Shown piece by piece: positions 1-19,116 of a stretch of DNA of 58,221 nucleotides. Every line of letters begins with the position of its first letter. Position 1 is the stretch's first letter. The notes below the pieces were generated by a model. It was given only the letters and a program-made list of their open reading frames with translations. It searched no databases and was not told where the DNA came from. A program made the translations under genes and the position numbers. This DNA is from Paulinella micropora (lineage: Eukaryota; Cercozoa; Imbricatea; Euglyphida), in the NCBI GenBank assembly GCA_009731375.1, contig BJOX01000300.1:268890-327110 (forward strand), written 5' to 3'.

Positions 1-24
1 AATAATAATAATAATAATAATAAC

Positions 25-74
<50 letters not shown>

Positions 75-99
75 TAATAATAATAATAATAATAATAAT
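1..99. repeat. (AAT)n microsatellite, tail side of SINE-A copy
   Basis: Near-perfect AAT repeat with a few single-base variants. On the minus strand it is the (ATT)n tail that follows the 3' end of the SINE-A copy at 100-331. Confidence 0.95.
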
Positions 100-331
100 A
101 GTGCTTCTCTGTCAATGGCTGATGCAAATCTGCACATGCGCCTCCATCGTCTCACCCGTGAGGGGAGTACGAAGAATTGACGATAGGCTCTAATGACACC
201 CCCGCAAGGGCAGTTCCAACACTTCCAGACGGACCGGTATGTTCAATGAAAATACTGGTGGCACCGACGGGAATCGAACTGGCGACAGGGCCCAGATGGT
301 AGAACTTGACCACTGGGCTATCACGGTGTCC
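100..331 (-). mobile_element. SINE-A, full copy (tRNA-like head, ATT tail)
   Basis: Read on the minus strand, the element starts with a tRNA-like head: a GGACACC end, a box A-like TAGCCCAGTGG, a box B-like GTTCGATTCC about 40 nt later, then GTCGGTGCC, which can pair with the 5' end. A ~150-nt unrelated body follows, ending AGAAGCACT, then (ATT)n. Known: polymerase III box A/B spacing and a simple-repeat tail are hallmarks of tRNA-derived SINEs. The T-stem pairs poorly, so this is not a functional tRNA. The same unit recurs about ten times in the window. Confidence 0.82.
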
Positions 332-756
<425 letters not shown>

Positions 757-758
<2 letters not shown>

Positions 759-849
759 GTGTATCTCCTGCCAATTGCTGAGCCAAAAGGCCATGTGCAT
801 CCAGTCCTCCATTCCATAAGGAAAGTCTCCACACCAATCGGTGGAATCT
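757..849. repeat. Repeat family C, copy 1 (cut by gap)
   Basis: Starts AGTGTATCTCCTGCC and matches the copies at 13066-13238 and 13336-13512 almost base for base up to the gap. It is preceded by (AAT)n. No box A/B or coding content is seen. Confidence 0.8.
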
Positions 850-1598
850 NNNNNNNNNNNNNNNNNNNNNNNNNNNNNNNNNNNNNNNNNNNNNNNNNNN
901 NNNNNNNNNNNNNNNNNNNNNNNNNNNNNNNNNNNNNNNNNNNNNNNNNNNNNNNNNNNNNNNNNNNNNNNNNNNNNNNNNNNNNNNNNNNNNNNNNNNN
1001 NNNNNNNNNNNNNNNNNNNNNNNNNNNNNNNNNNNNNNNNNNNNNNNNNNNNNNNNNNNNNNNNNNNNNNNNNNNNNNNNNNNNNNNNNNNNNNNNNNNN
1101 NNNNNNNNNNNNNNNNNNNNNNNNNNNNNNNNNNNNNNNNNNNNNNNNNNNNNNNNNNNNNNNNNNNNNNNNNNNNNNNNNNNNNNNNNNNNNNNNNNNN
1201 NNNNNNNNNNNNNNNNNNNNNNNNNNNNNNNNNNNNNNNNNNNNNNNNNNNNNNNNNNNNNNNNNNNNNNNNNNNNNNNNNNNNNNNNNNNNNNNNNNNN
1301 NNNNNNNNNNNNNNNNNNNNNNNNNNNNNNNNNNNNNNNNNNNNNNNNNNNNNNNNNNNNNNNNNNNNNNNNNNNNNNNNNNNNNNNNNNNNNNNNNNNN
1401 NNNNNNNNNNNNNNNNNNNNNNNNNNNNNNNNNNNNNNNNNNNNNNNNNNNNNNNNNNNNNNNNNNNNNNNNNNNNNNNNNNNNNNNNNNNNNNNNNNNN
1501 NNNNNNNNNNNNNNNNNNNNNNNNNNNNNNNNNNNNNNNNNNNNNNNNNNNNNNNNNNNNNNNNNNNNNNNNNNNNNNNNNNNNNNNNNNNNNNNNNN
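850..1598. other. Assembly gap (N)
   Basis: Run of N of about 750 bases; boundaries approximate. Flanked by repeat family C and a SINE-A head. Confidence 0.98.
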
Positions 1599-1738
1599 CC
1601 CCGCAAGGCAGCTCCAAGCCTTCCAGACAGACCAATACTTTCAAAGAAAATATCCTTTGAAAATACTGGCACCGACGGGAATCGAACTGGCGACAGGTCC
1701 CAGATGGTAGACCTTAACCACTGGGCTATCGCGGTGCC
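1599..1738 (-). mobile_element. SINE-A head, diverged copy
   Basis: The minus strand reads TGGCACCGCGATAGCCCAG, then box B GTTCGATTCC and CGTCGGTGCC. The acceptor-like ends GGCACCG/CGGTGCC pair over seven bases. An anticodon-like arm (GGTCT with GGACC) can form with an 8-nt loop. This copy is the most tRNA-like in the window, but its T-stem is mismatched. Confidence 0.75.
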
Positions 1739-1761
1739 AAATAATAATAATAATAATAATA

Positions 1762-1886
1762 GTGCTTCTCTTTTAATGGCGGGTGCAAATCTGCACATGT
1801 GCCTCCATCGTCTCACCCGCAAGGGGTGTCCGAAGATTTGACCAAAGCTCTACTGACACCCCCGCAGGGCAAGCCTTCCAGACAGT
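1762..1886 (-). mobile_element. SINE-A body, diverged, headless
   Basis: Matches the SINE-A body with many substitutions and lacks the tRNA-like head. A TAG/AGT array follows on the plus strand. A distinct subfamily with the 1599-1738 head is possible. Confidence 0.65.
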
Positions 1887-1949
1887 AGTAGTAGTAGTAG
1901 TAGTAGCAGTAGTATTGTTATTGTTATTGTTGTGTTATTATTTTTATTA

Positions 1950-2070
1950 CTGGCATCGCGATAGCCCAGTGGTCAAGTTAAATACCATCTGGGACCTGTC
2001 GCCTGTTCGATTCCCGTCGGTGCCGTATGTATATTCAAAGTATGTTTTCTTTGAAAGTATTGGTCTACTA
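1950..2070 (+). mobile_element. SINE-A head, plus orientation
   Basis: Plus strand: TGGCATCGCGATAGCCCAG, box B TGTTCGATTCCCGTCGGTG, then a diverged body start. Opposite orientation to its neighbours. Followed by ACT and AAT arrays. Confidence 0.72.
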
Positions 2071-2098
2071 CTACTAGTAATACTACTACTACTACTAC

Positions 2099-2151
<53 letters not shown>

Positions 2152-2154
<3 letters not shown>

Positions 2155-2248
2155 GTGCTTCTCTGTCCATGGCTGATGCATTTCTGCACATGCGCCTCCA
2201 TCGTCTCACCCGTGAGGGGAGTACGAAGAATTGACGATAGGCTCTAAT
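2152..2248 (-). mobile_element. SINE-A body, cut by gap
   Basis: Same body as at 100-331, from the tail junction to the point where the sequence enters N. Head presumably lies in the gap. Confidence 0.75.
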
Positions 2249-3066
2249 NNNNNNNNNNNNNNNNNNNNNNNNNNNNNNNNNNNNNNNNNNNNNNNNNNNN
2301 NNNNNNNNNNNNNNNNNNNNNNNNNNNNNNNNNNNNNNNNNNNNNNNNNNNNNNNNNNNNNNNNNNNNNNNNNNNNNNNNNNNNNNNNNNNNNNNNNNNN
2401 NNNNNNNNNNNNNNNNNNNNNNNNNNNNNNNNNNNNNNNNNNNNNNNNNNNNNNNNNNNNNNNNNNNNNNNNNNNNNNNNNNNNNNNNNNNNNNNNNNNN
2501 NNNNNNNNNNNNNNNNNNNNNNNNNNNNNNNNNNNNNNNNNNNNNNNNNNNNNNNNNNNNNNNNNNNNNNNNNNNNNNNNNNNNNNNNNNNNNNNNNNNN
2601 NNNNNNNNNNNNNNNNNNNNNNNNNNNNNNNNNNNNNNNNNNNNNNNNNNNNNNNNNNNNNNNNNNNNNNNNNNNNNNNNNNNNNNNNNNNNNNNNNNNN
2701 NNNNNNNNNNNNNNNNNNNNNNNNNNNNNNNNNNNNNNNNNNNNNNNNNNNNNNNNNNNNNNNNNNNNNNNNNNNNNNNNNNNNNNNNNNNNNNNNNNNN
2801 NNNNNNNNNNNNNNNNNNNNNNNNNNNNNNNNNNNNNNNNNNNNNNNNNNNNNNNNNNNNNNNNNNNNNNNNNNNNNNNNNNNNNNNNNNNNNNNNNNNN
2901 NNNNNNNNNNNNNNNNNNNNNNNNNNNNNNNNNNNNNNNNNNNNNNNNNNNNNNNNNNNNNNNNNNNNNNNNNNNNNNNNNNNNNNNNNNNNNNNNNNNN
3001 NNNNNNNNNNNNNNNNNNNNNNNNNNNNNNNNNNNNNNNNNNNNNNNNNNNNNNNNNNNNNNNNNN
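2249..3066. other. Assembly gap (N)
   Basis: Run of N of about 820 bases between two trinucleotide-rich, SINE-bearing stretches. Confidence 0.98.
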
Positions 3067-3097
3067 TTTAGCGATGATGATGATGATGATAATAATG

Positions 3098-3139
<42 letters not shown>

Positions 3140-3144
<5 letters not shown>

Positions 3145-3640
3145 ATATCTGAGGCGTACTGATGCAGCTAATGGCATATCCTCAACGGACATAAGCCTCC
3201 AATACCCTTGTTCGAGGTCCTCCACCCCCCCGTGTCAGTCTCTCGCCTGATGATCGGGGCCACCGATGGAGCTCCTGAGGGCAAGACTGCACTAAGCCGA
3301 GGTTATTCCGCAGTCCCAGCAACCTCTTGCAAGACGTCACCGAATGTGCAAGTGCATACACCAAGCGCGGTTGCTAGAGCTGCCTCGAAACCCCACCCAT
3401 AACAATCTGGTGTCTGCTGGGTCCTGGGCTATCAACCAGCATATGCGGAGTTTAAGATCTTTTACGCGCGCAACGACCCTCCTCCCCAGCATCTACCACC
3501 AAAGGGTTATGAGTTGGCGTCACAGTTTAACGCCTTGAGGCCATTGGGCTGGAACTCTGTTTAGCAAGTGTGACTAGGTTTTTTCATCGGGATTTCCCTC
3601 AAATATGTCACAGTCAACACTCCAAGGCAGATTTACTAAT
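3140..3640. other. Non-repetitive stretch, no gene recognised
   Basis: About 500 bases of ordinary composition between AAT arrays. Open frames are at most about 64 codons and resemble nothing I know. It may be part of an older interspersed repeat, but no second copy is visible in this window. An AAT array at about 3640-3745 and AT-rich sequence to 3950 follow. Confidence 0.5.
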
Positions 3641-3674
3641 AATAATAATAGTAATAATAATAATAATAATAATA

Positions 3675-3746
<72 letters not shown>

Positions 3747-4015
3747 GTAATACCTCTACGATCGACCCATCCGATTCCGCCATGAACACAATCTAATCAA
3801 ACAGACATGTACATATGAATAATACATAACACATATACAAAAACATAAAAATTACATATTTTCAATGCATAAAGATACATATACATTGACGTATTTATAA
3901 ATATGAACATACAATTACTTTTGATTATTCGTGTCATGTTGAGTGCAGACCTCTCCGGACTCATCCCGCATCAGGCCCGTGTTCACGTACCGTTTCACGC
4001 TGCCACGCTTTGCAC

Positions 4016-10251
<6,236 letters not shown>

Positions 10252-10274
10252 CTGCAAACGTACACACCTACCAG

Positions 10275-10287
10275 CACAGACATCACA

Positions 10288-10336
<49 letters not shown>

Positions 10337-10800
10337 ATATATATATATATATATATAATATATATATATATATCTCCCAATCTTTCCATTGGAGGGGTCC
10401 AACAGCGGTGTGGACAGCCTGTATATAGATAAATAGATATAGATATAGATATAGATATAGATATAGATATAGGTATAGGTATAGGTATAGGTATAGATAT
10501 AGATATAGATATAGATATAGATATAGATATAGATATAGATATAGATATAGATATAGATATAGATTAGATATAGATAGATATAGATAGAGACAGAGATATA
10601 GATAGAGATATAGATAGAGATATAGATAGAGATATAGATATAGATATAGATATATAGATATAGATGATATAGATATTGATATAGATATAGATATAAAGAT
10701 AAATATAGATATAGATAGATAGATATAGATATAGATATGGATATAGATATAGATACAGATATAGATATAGATATAGATATAGATATAGATATAGATATAT
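10275..10800. repeat. (CT)n, (AT)n and GATATA hexanucleotide arrays
   Basis: Pure CT at about 10290-10334, AT at about 10336-10373, then about 370 bp of GATATA-type repeat running directly into the LINE at about 10802. Confidence 0.95.
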
Positions 10801-10801
10801 A

Positions 10802-11110
10802 GCCAACATCCTCTCCCTACCACATAAATACCATTTCCTCCTAGCACATCTGGAAACATTACATGCTGATAACATCATTAACCCCGACATAATAACCATC
10901 ACTGATAATTTCCTAGAACAAGATACTAATAACCTCTACCCTATACCAACATACCTGGCCTACCATGCAGCTACTACAAACCTAACATACATGCTACCTT
11001 CCTCCCAAACGAAAATATCTTATACTCATGCAATCATTATGCAGCTACATGCTGATAAGCATAAAAATAAACCAATCCATACTATAATCAGCATGTACAG
11101 ACGCCCCTAA
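10802..11110 (+). pseudogene. LINE endonuclease, N-terminal half
   Basis: Open for 103 codons. It starts [18 protein letters not shown] and has PDIITITDNFLE, matching the NxxSL..K...L...PDII.ITETWL pattern of APE-type endonucleases (the catalytic Glu position reads Asp). It ends at a TAA just after SMYRRP, the family's YRPP-like segment. No start codon is visible, because the repeat array begins immediately upstream. Confidence 0.82.
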
Positions 11111-11159
11111 GCCTGACATTAACTTCATTACGAGCCTACATGACACAAAAAATAGGATA

Positions 11160-11522
11160 CTAAGTAAAACACCAACATCCACAGTCACAATAGCAGGTGA
11201 CATGAACTACGACCTCCTTGATATCACACCATCACACGAGTTCTATAAGTTCATGATCGAGCATAACCTGCGCTCGACAATAACCACACCTACTAGGTAT
11301 GATTCATATCATACTACCACAGCAACCTTACTTGACATAATCATTACGAACATAAACACAGCAGTAACTGCAGCTACAATCCCCTTCCCCCTCTCTGATC
11401 ACCTGCCTATATATACTGTTTTCCATACACATATCCCCTGTGAGCGTCCAAATAAACAAAAACGCCTAACTAATCATAAATATGAAAAGTATATAAATAA
11501 AATCATAAACCAAGTAATATAA
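11160..11522 (+). pseudogene. LINE endonuclease, C-terminal half
   Basis: Different frame from the preceding piece. It has IAGDMNYDLLD (GDFN-like), TPTRYD, then LLDIIITNI and SDHLPIYTVF (the SDH catalytic motif). It continues with basic residues into the linker and ends at 11520-11522. Confidence 0.85.
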
Positions 11523-11525
11523 GCA

Positions 11526-11550
11526 ATGGAAAGCAACTGTAAAAGTAAAA

Positions 11551-11610
<60 letters not shown>

Positions 11611-12090
11611 GCGGTACTAGCAACAGCCAAGATTGCATTGCTAAGACAAATGCACAGCTGCATCACCTACAAGCAACTATGACTAAGGTAATTGAAAAGC
11701 ATGAAACGAAACCAAGAAAGCAACGCAGAAAACCCTGATGCACGACTGCTATTAAGAAACTTATCTCAAAACAAAAACAACTATATAAAAAACGAGTAAA
11801 TAATATTACCGATATTAATATAACTACTCACAAACGATATATATAAGAATAAACTAAATAAAATAATAAAAAATCAGAAGAAAGCATATATGACTAAACT
11901 AATGCATGAAAATAAAACTAACCCTAAAATGCAAATGCAAGCGCTACGACTAATAATCCCAAGACTAAAGCCACCTCGTACATCGCCCACTACACTGCAA
12001 TATGACAACAAAACTTACACTAATGTTCTCGATATAGCTAACGCGCTGAATGATCACTTTGTGACAGTCAGTCGGCATGAAGACTAGCGA
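11526..12090 (+). pseudogene. LINE EN-RT linker remnant with embedded AAT array
   Basis: Lys/Gln/Asn-rich frames at 11526-11738 and 11890-12087 with stops between them. The latter (MTKLMHEN..., then DNKTYTNVLDIANALNDHF) fits the conserved pre-RT segment in which LINEs show ...ANxFNxFF. The AAT run at about 11551-11610 is absent from normal LINE coding sequence and is likely an insertion or expansion. Confidence 0.65.
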
Positions 12091-12124
12091 AGCATTACCA
12101 TCAACCATCAACAATAACAATAAC

Positions 12125-12155
<31 letters not shown>

Positions 12156-12158
<3 letters not shown>

Positions 12159-12233
12159 GTGCCTCTCTGTCAATGGCTGATGCATTTCTGCACATGCGCC
12201 TCCATCGTCTCACCCGTGAGGGGAGTACGAAGA
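12156..12233 (-). mobile_element. SINE-A body, cut by gap
   Basis: Tail-proximal SINE-A body, entering the N-run at 12234-12454. Downstream on the minus strand is an AAT array. Confidence 0.75.
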
Positions 12234-12454
12234 NNNNNNNNNNNNNNNNNNNNNNNNNNNNNNNNNNNNNNNNNNNNNNNNNNNNNNNNNNNNNNNNNNN
12301 NNNNNNNNNNNNNNNNNNNNNNNNNNNNNNNNNNNNNNNNNNNNNNNNNNNNNNNNNNNNNNNNNNNNNNNNNNNNNNNNNNNNNNNNNNNNNNNNNNNN
12401 NNNNNNNNNNNNNNNNNNNNNNNNNNNNNNNNNNNNNNNNNNNNNNNNNNNNNN
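12234..12454. other. Assembly gap (N)
   Basis: N-run between two SINE-A copies. Confidence 0.98.
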
Positions 12455-12668
12455 GCTGATGCATTTCTGCACATGCGCCTCCATCGTCTCACCCGTGAGG
12501 GGAGTACGAAGAATTGACGATAGGCTCTAATGACACCCCCGCAAGGGCAGTTCCAACACTTCCAGACGGACCGGTATGTTCAATGAAAATACTGGTGGCA
12601 CCGACGGGAATCGAACTGGCGACAGGGCCCATATGGTAGAAGTTGACCACTGGGCTATCACGGTGTCC
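12455..12668 (-). mobile_element. SINE-A copy (head and most of body)
   Basis: Box A-like and box B-like motifs intact on the minus strand. About 97% like the 100-331 copy by eye, with the tail end in the gap. Confidence 0.8.
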
Positions 12669-12856
<188 letters not shown>

Positions 12857-13058
12857 NNNNNNNNNNNNNNNNNNNNNNNNNNNNNNNNNNNNNNNNNNNN
12901 NNNNNNNNNNNNNNNNNNNNNNNNNNNNNNNNNNNNNNNNNNNNNNNNNNNNNNNNNNNNNNNNNNNNNNNNNNNNNNNNNNNNNNNNNNNNNNNNNNNN
13001 NNNNNNNNNNNNNNNNNNNNNNNNNNNNNNNNNNNNNNNNNNNNNNNNNNNNNNNNNN
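12857..13058. other. Assembly gap (N)
   Basis: N-run inside the repeat nest. Confidence 0.98.
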
Positions 13059-13065
13059 TAATAAT

Positions 13066-13238
13066 AGTGTATCTCCTGCCAATTGCTGAGCCAAAAGGCC
13101 ATGTGCATCCAGTCCTCCATTCCATAAGGAAAGTCTCCACACCAATCGGTGGAATAAAGGAAGTGACGGCATAGAACATTACTCTAGGAGCTTTATACCA
13201 ATCAGCCCATGGAAAGGACCGATGGCCTATGTACTCCC
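13066..13238. repeat. Repeat family C, copy 2
   Basis: ~173 bp beginning AGTGTATCTCCTGCC and ending GGCCTATGTACTCCC, bounded by AAT arrays on both sides. Near-identical to 13336-13512. Confidence 0.85.
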
Positions 13239-13335
<97 letters not shown>

Positions 13336-13336
<1 letters not shown>

Positions 13337-13510
13337 GTGTATCTCCTGCCAATTGCTGAGCCAAAAGGCCATGTGCATCCAGTCCTCCATTCCATAAGGA
13401 AAGTCTCCACACCAATCGGTGGAATAAAGGAAGTGACGGCATAGAACATTACTCTAGGAGCTTTATACCAATCAGCCCATGGCCTTTATACCGATGGCCT
13501 ATGTACTCCC

Positions 13511-13512
<2 letters not shown>
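13336..13512. repeat. Repeat family C, copy 3
   Basis: Same unit as copy 2. The 3' part has a small internal rearrangement (CCTTTATACCGATGG in place of AAAGGACCGATGG). AAT arrays on both sides. Confidence 0.85.
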
Positions 13513-13545
<33 letters not shown>

Positions 13546-13546
<1 letters not shown>

Positions 13547-13778
13547 GTGCTTCTCTGTCAATGGCTGATGCATTTCTGCACATGCGCCTCCATCGTCTCA
13601 CCCGTGAGGGGAGTACGAAGAATTGACAATAAGCTCTAATGACACCCCCGCATGGGCAGTTCCAACACTTCCAGACGGACCGGTATGTTCAATGAAAATA
13701 CTGGTGGCACCGACGGGAATCGAACTGGCGACAGGGCCCAGATGGTAGAACTTGACCACTGGGCTATCACGGTGTCCC
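13546..13778 (-). mobile_element. SINE-A, full copy
   Basis: Full head-to-tail copy with box A- and B-like motifs; minus orientation; AAT on both sides. Confidence 0.82.
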
Positions 13779-13834
13779 TAATAATAATAATAATAATAAT
13801 GATAATAATAACAACAATAATAATAATAAGGATG

Positions 13835-13927
<93 letters not shown>

Positions 13928-13933
13928 GTAATA

Positions 13934-14012
13934 GTGCTTCTCTGTCAATGGCTGATGCATTTCTGCACATGCGCCTCCATCGTCTCACCCGTGAGGGGAA
14001 GAATTGACGATA
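13934..14012 (-). mobile_element. SINE-A body, cut by gap
   Basis: Tail junction plus body, with a small deletion (GAGGGGAAGAATTG) before the N-run at 14013-14174. Confidence 0.72.
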
Positions 14013-14339
<327 letters not shown>

Positions 14340-14369
14340 ACTACTACTACTACTACTAATAATAATAAT

Positions 14370-14637
14370 AGTGCTTCTCTGTCAATGGCTGATGCAAATC
14401 TGCACATGCGCCTCCATCGCCTCACCCGTGAGGGGAGTACGAAGAATTGACGATAGGCTCTAATGACACCCCCCGCACGGGCAGTTCCAACACTTCCGAC
14501 GGGCCGGTATGTTCAATGAAAATACTGGTCCAGAAATAGACCGGTATGTTCAATGAAAATACTGGTGGCACCGACGGGAATCGAACTGGCGACAGGGCCC
14601 AGATGGTAGAACTTGACCACTGGGCTATCACGGTGTC

Positions 14638-14638
<1 letters not shown>
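14370..14638 (-). mobile_element. SINE-A copy with internal duplication
   Basis: Full copy in which the segment CCGGTATGTTCAATGAAAAT is present twice (about 14506 and 14541). The same kind of duplication is seen in the copy at 55389-55661, so these two may form a subfamily. Confidence 0.82.
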
Positions 14639-14725
<87 letters not shown>

Positions 14726-14865
14726 TGATGATAACAACATTAATCATAACGATAACGAGGAGATCAAGGAAGAAAACAACCACTTCCGCCTCCTTTTAAG
14801 CTGGCTTACACCACCATTGAAATAATACATAAAACTATGAAGAATATGCAAAGAAACAAAGCGGA

Positions 14866-14897
<32 letters not shown>

Positions 14898-14901
<4 letters not shown>

Positions 14902-16136
14902 TGCAAGAAATGCGAGATTACCTCGCACCTATCCTCACTGAGCTGTTTAACCAGGCGGTAGACAATAAGCACTACCCTGATGCGTTAAAAATAACTAAAG
15001 CAATAGAAATATATAAAAATAAAGACAGCAGCATACCTAGTAACCGCCCGATCTCACTGTTACCTATTATTGCTAACATTTTTGACACCATATAAAATAA
15101 ACAACTTATGACACACCTCCTACACCATAATATAATATCACATACCCAATATGCCTTCCGCCCTGACTCTTCCACGACTATGACCATACAAACAATCATA
15201 AATAAAATAATTGCACATAAAAATAAGCACGACCTAGTCCTCGCCCTTTACATAGACCTTTCCAAGGCCTATGATACTGTCACACACGATAAACTAATAT
15301 ATAAACTCAAACATAAATTTAACTTCTGCGAAAGCACCCTGGCCTTCTTTGCCTCTTATTTCTCCAATAGAACTCAACAAGTTCACACCCAATATGCCCG
15401 CTCGCAACCGCGAACGATAACGCATGGAATCCCACAGGGCAGTACACTATCAACTACCCTTTTCCTTCTATACATTAATGATATCACCCGACACATCACT
15501 AATGGCACAGTCTGTACATACGCTGACGACACCACATTGGTGATCACAGCGAAAACTAGCGCAACACTGCAAACAAACGCGCAATACATTATAGATCGCC
15601 TTATCAACTACTTCCATACCAATAACCTTGTTCCTAACCCAACTAAAACTCAATATACAATTTTCCATAAACATCCTTTCAACATCCATCTCGCGATAAA
15701 TAGTCAGGTGATAGAACAATGCCAACAAGCGAAGCATCTTGGCATAGTACTACACCGTAACCTCAAATATCACCAACAAGTCCACAACGTTATTACCAAA
15801 ATCCACCCTATGGTTCAAATCCTAGCATATGCTAATAAGCTCCTACCTACCCATACCCTGCAACAATTTGATTACTTCCATGTCTACCCACGCCTCCTAT
15901 ATAATATAAGTATATGGGGCACACACGACAAAAACAAAAAATATATACACCCACTCGTCAATATCCATAAGCGCATCGTACGCCTACTAGTGCAAGCAGC
16001 CCCGCGCTCCCAAACTGCCCCTCTTCTACATAAACTAAAACTTCTTGACATCTATAACCTATACATATACAGGGTATGTATCGAAACGCATCCACACATA
16101 CACTCAACAAAAAATAAAACACCAACCAATACATGA
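14898..16136 (+). pseudogene. LINE reverse transcriptase
   Basis: RNA-dependent DNA polymerase of the LINE. The frame from 14898 has RPISLLPIIANIF, then an in-frame TAA at 15093, and continues in the same frame (15108 on) with QYAFRP, LYIDLSKAYDTV (first catalytic Asp), GIPQGSTLSTTLFLLYIND and CTYADDTTL (YADD catalytic pair, about residue 138-141 from the 15108 start). Thumb-like HLGIVLHRNL follows. Only one stop interrupts more than 400 codons, so inactivation looks recent. An (AT)n run at 14871-14899 sits at the 5' end where the SINE nest interrupts the element. Confidence 0.93.
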
Positions 16137-16307
16137 TAATAAATACATTAGCACTAATACCATCGCACCCGTTACGCTAAGAAAAGAAAAATATATATAG
16201 ACAGAAACGACTCGCATACCTTAGTGTAGCAAAATGGTGATTAAATCGTTTTATCAATACAAATAGAAGAGCTCGGAAGAGTTTTTTTTTTTTTTTTTCT
16301 TTTGCAG

Positions 16308-16445
16308 GGACAGCGACAAGGGGTGTATGTCGTTGACATTGAAAAATTTTGTGTGAAGAATTTGAAGCTGTGTGGATACTACAAAAATGGAAACATCGAC
16401 GACACGCAAAAGGGCATTAACGTCATAAAGCCTGAAGACTCATAA
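16308..16445 (+). pseudogene. Duplicated terminal exon, family F copy 1 (5' part)
   Basis: Follows a polypyrimidine tract (T18 then CTTTTGCAG), a good splice acceptor. Open in phase 0: GQRQGVYVVDIEKFCVKNLK, continuing LCGYYKNGNIDDTQ to a stop. The first ~105 bp are duplicated at 18598 with the same acceptor. The function is unknown to me. No upstream exons are recognised in the window, so it is probably a fragment. Confidence 0.6.
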
Positions 16446-16474
16446 ACCTCAGCCAAAAAGTTTTTCGGGAATTT

Positions 16475-16785
16475 ATTTGGAAGTGATTTTCCCATTGGAG
16501 AATTGTGAACCCATCGGATTGGCCGCAAATTGCAGTGAAGCCGAAACCGCCAAAAAAGTAAAAGGTAAAGTGGGGAATCAAAAAGTAGTCGAGAGAGGAC
16601 TTGAACAGATCTGCCTGCAGTTTTATAAACTTTAGTTATTGATCGAGACAGAAGGGGTCTAGTAAACAAGTATAATAATAATTGAAGGAGAACAAACAAA
16701 CAGTGTGAGGGAAGGAAAGAGACTGGAAAGGATACAAAAAGACCAAAAACGTCAGCGCAAAAATTGCGCCAACAGGCTGNNNNNN
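16475..16785 (+). repeat. Family F copy 1 (3' part), direct repeat of 27634-27896
   Basis: Shares TTATTTGGAAGTGATTTTCC, the GGCCGCAAATTGCAGTGAAG segment and a long non-coding tail with 27634-27896, with small indels. It ends at a 10-N gap (16780-16789). The coding potential differs between copies because of an insertion after TTTTCCCA. Confidence 0.8.
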
Positions 16786-16789
16786 NNNN

Positions 16790-17400
16790 AATGGAAAAGG
16801 ATAGAGAACGAAGAAAAAAAAAAAAGGGAAACTAAAGAGAAAGAAAAAAAACAAAAAACAAAAGAAAAAAGAAACCAAAAAAACAAAAAGACAACAGCAG
16901 AGGCAGCGACAAACACCAAAAGCAAACACAAACAAACAAACACAAAGCGAGACAGGGGCAAGGGAGACAAACTGAACTAGAAGGCAAGAGCAGAAGGCGA
17001 CGGCAGAGGTAAGACATAACTAGTCAGTGAGACAGCCCTTAAGGAAACTGCAGCACCTAACGCAATTCACTCGCACCCGGAGGCTATCGTAGCCAGGAGG
17101 GTGGTGTGCAGAGCGTAGTAAGGCTCGACGTGGCGTACTAGCAACGCGATCATGCCGAGTGCTGCAATATCCATAAGGACCAGCCCAAACCTGGCAACCT
17201 CATAGACATGCAGCCTCAAGCTAGTCGAGCCAAACCACTCTCCGCAACCCACCCCCCTCATAGACAAGAAGAAACTCCACAAGCCACAACCATAAACATT
17301 AAGCTGTACCACACAAGAGCAAGCCAAGCAGCAGCACGTGAGAAAAACGAAAAAGAAAAAAAAAAGAAAACAAAAGGGGAAAAGAAAGAGAAAAAGAGAG
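16790..17400. other. A-rich and ordinary sequence, no gene recognised
   Basis: A/GAAA-rich to about 16980, then about 350 bp of ordinary composition (open frames below 90 codons, nothing recognised), then another A-rich run. Confidence 0.5.
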
Positions 17401-17409
17401 AGAAACTTG

Positions 17410-18420
<1,011 letters not shown>

Positions 18421-18597
18421 ACGGTAAAGGGGGGAGAGAGAGAGGAGGAGGAGGAGGAGGAGGAGGAGAAGAAGAAGAAGAAGAAGAAGAAGAAGAAGAA
18501 GAAGAAGAAGAAGAAGAAGAAGAAGAAGAAGAAGAAGAAGAAGAAGAAGAAGAAGAAGAGAGATAGAAAGGATAAGAAGAGAGCCGTTTTTTTGCAG

Positions 18598-18723
18598 GGA
18601 CAGCGACAAGGGGTGTATGTAGTTGACATTGAAAAATTTTGTGTGAAGAATTTGAAGCTGTGTGGATACTACAAAAATGGAAACATCGAGGACACGCAAA
18701 GACGTCATGTGTTTCCATTATGA
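18598..18723 (+). pseudogene. Family F copy 2, duplicated terminal exon
   Basis: TTTTTTTGCAG acceptor and the same GQRQGVYVVDIEKF start as at 16308, reading NIEDTQRRHVFPL and then a stop. It diverges from copy 1 at the AAAG/ACGT point, about 105 bp in. Confidence 0.6.
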
Positions 18724-18942
18724 ATCTGCCAGCCAAAAAAAAGTTGTTGGATCACATGCATGTAAGCAGATAAAAAGCTACAAAACAATTTAGGAGATCA
18801 CGCATGTTCTGAGCCGGACACTTTTGACTTCCAAAAAGCCCCGTTTTCAGAGGCTCATTTCTTCGCTAACTTTTCTGAGCCGATTCTTGCGGCTATCAAA
18901 AAACACCGCTTTTACAGAACATTTGCTGGTCCTTTGACTGGG

Positions 18943-19116
18943 ACTTGGAAAAATTTTACACAGACATGCCTTTTCAGTGTAACTTCCTCTGCAATCTTTC
19001 GCTTTTTGCAAAAATCGCAGCATTTGTCATAATAAGCATAAGTGAGGTCAGTACTGATGTCGGAATTTTCCAGGCTACCTAGCTCAGGAACATAAAAAAT
19101 TTCAAGCACACAATTA
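18943..19116 (-). pseudogene. Family F copy 3, Cys-rich fragment
   Basis: On the minus strand it encodes KHNCVLEIFYVPELGSLENS, then a YYDKCCDFCKKRK Cys cluster, matching 27437-27630 in the other arm. It lacks an EA dipeptide of the right-arm copy, with a changed frame thereafter. Confidence 0.7.

Noticed and set aside
1599-1738. A functional tRNA gene
   Set aside because: Box A, box B and acceptor pairing are present, but the T-stem does not pair, the anticodon loop is 8 nt and the same sequence recurs as part of a larger repeat with a body and tail. A SINE head fits better.
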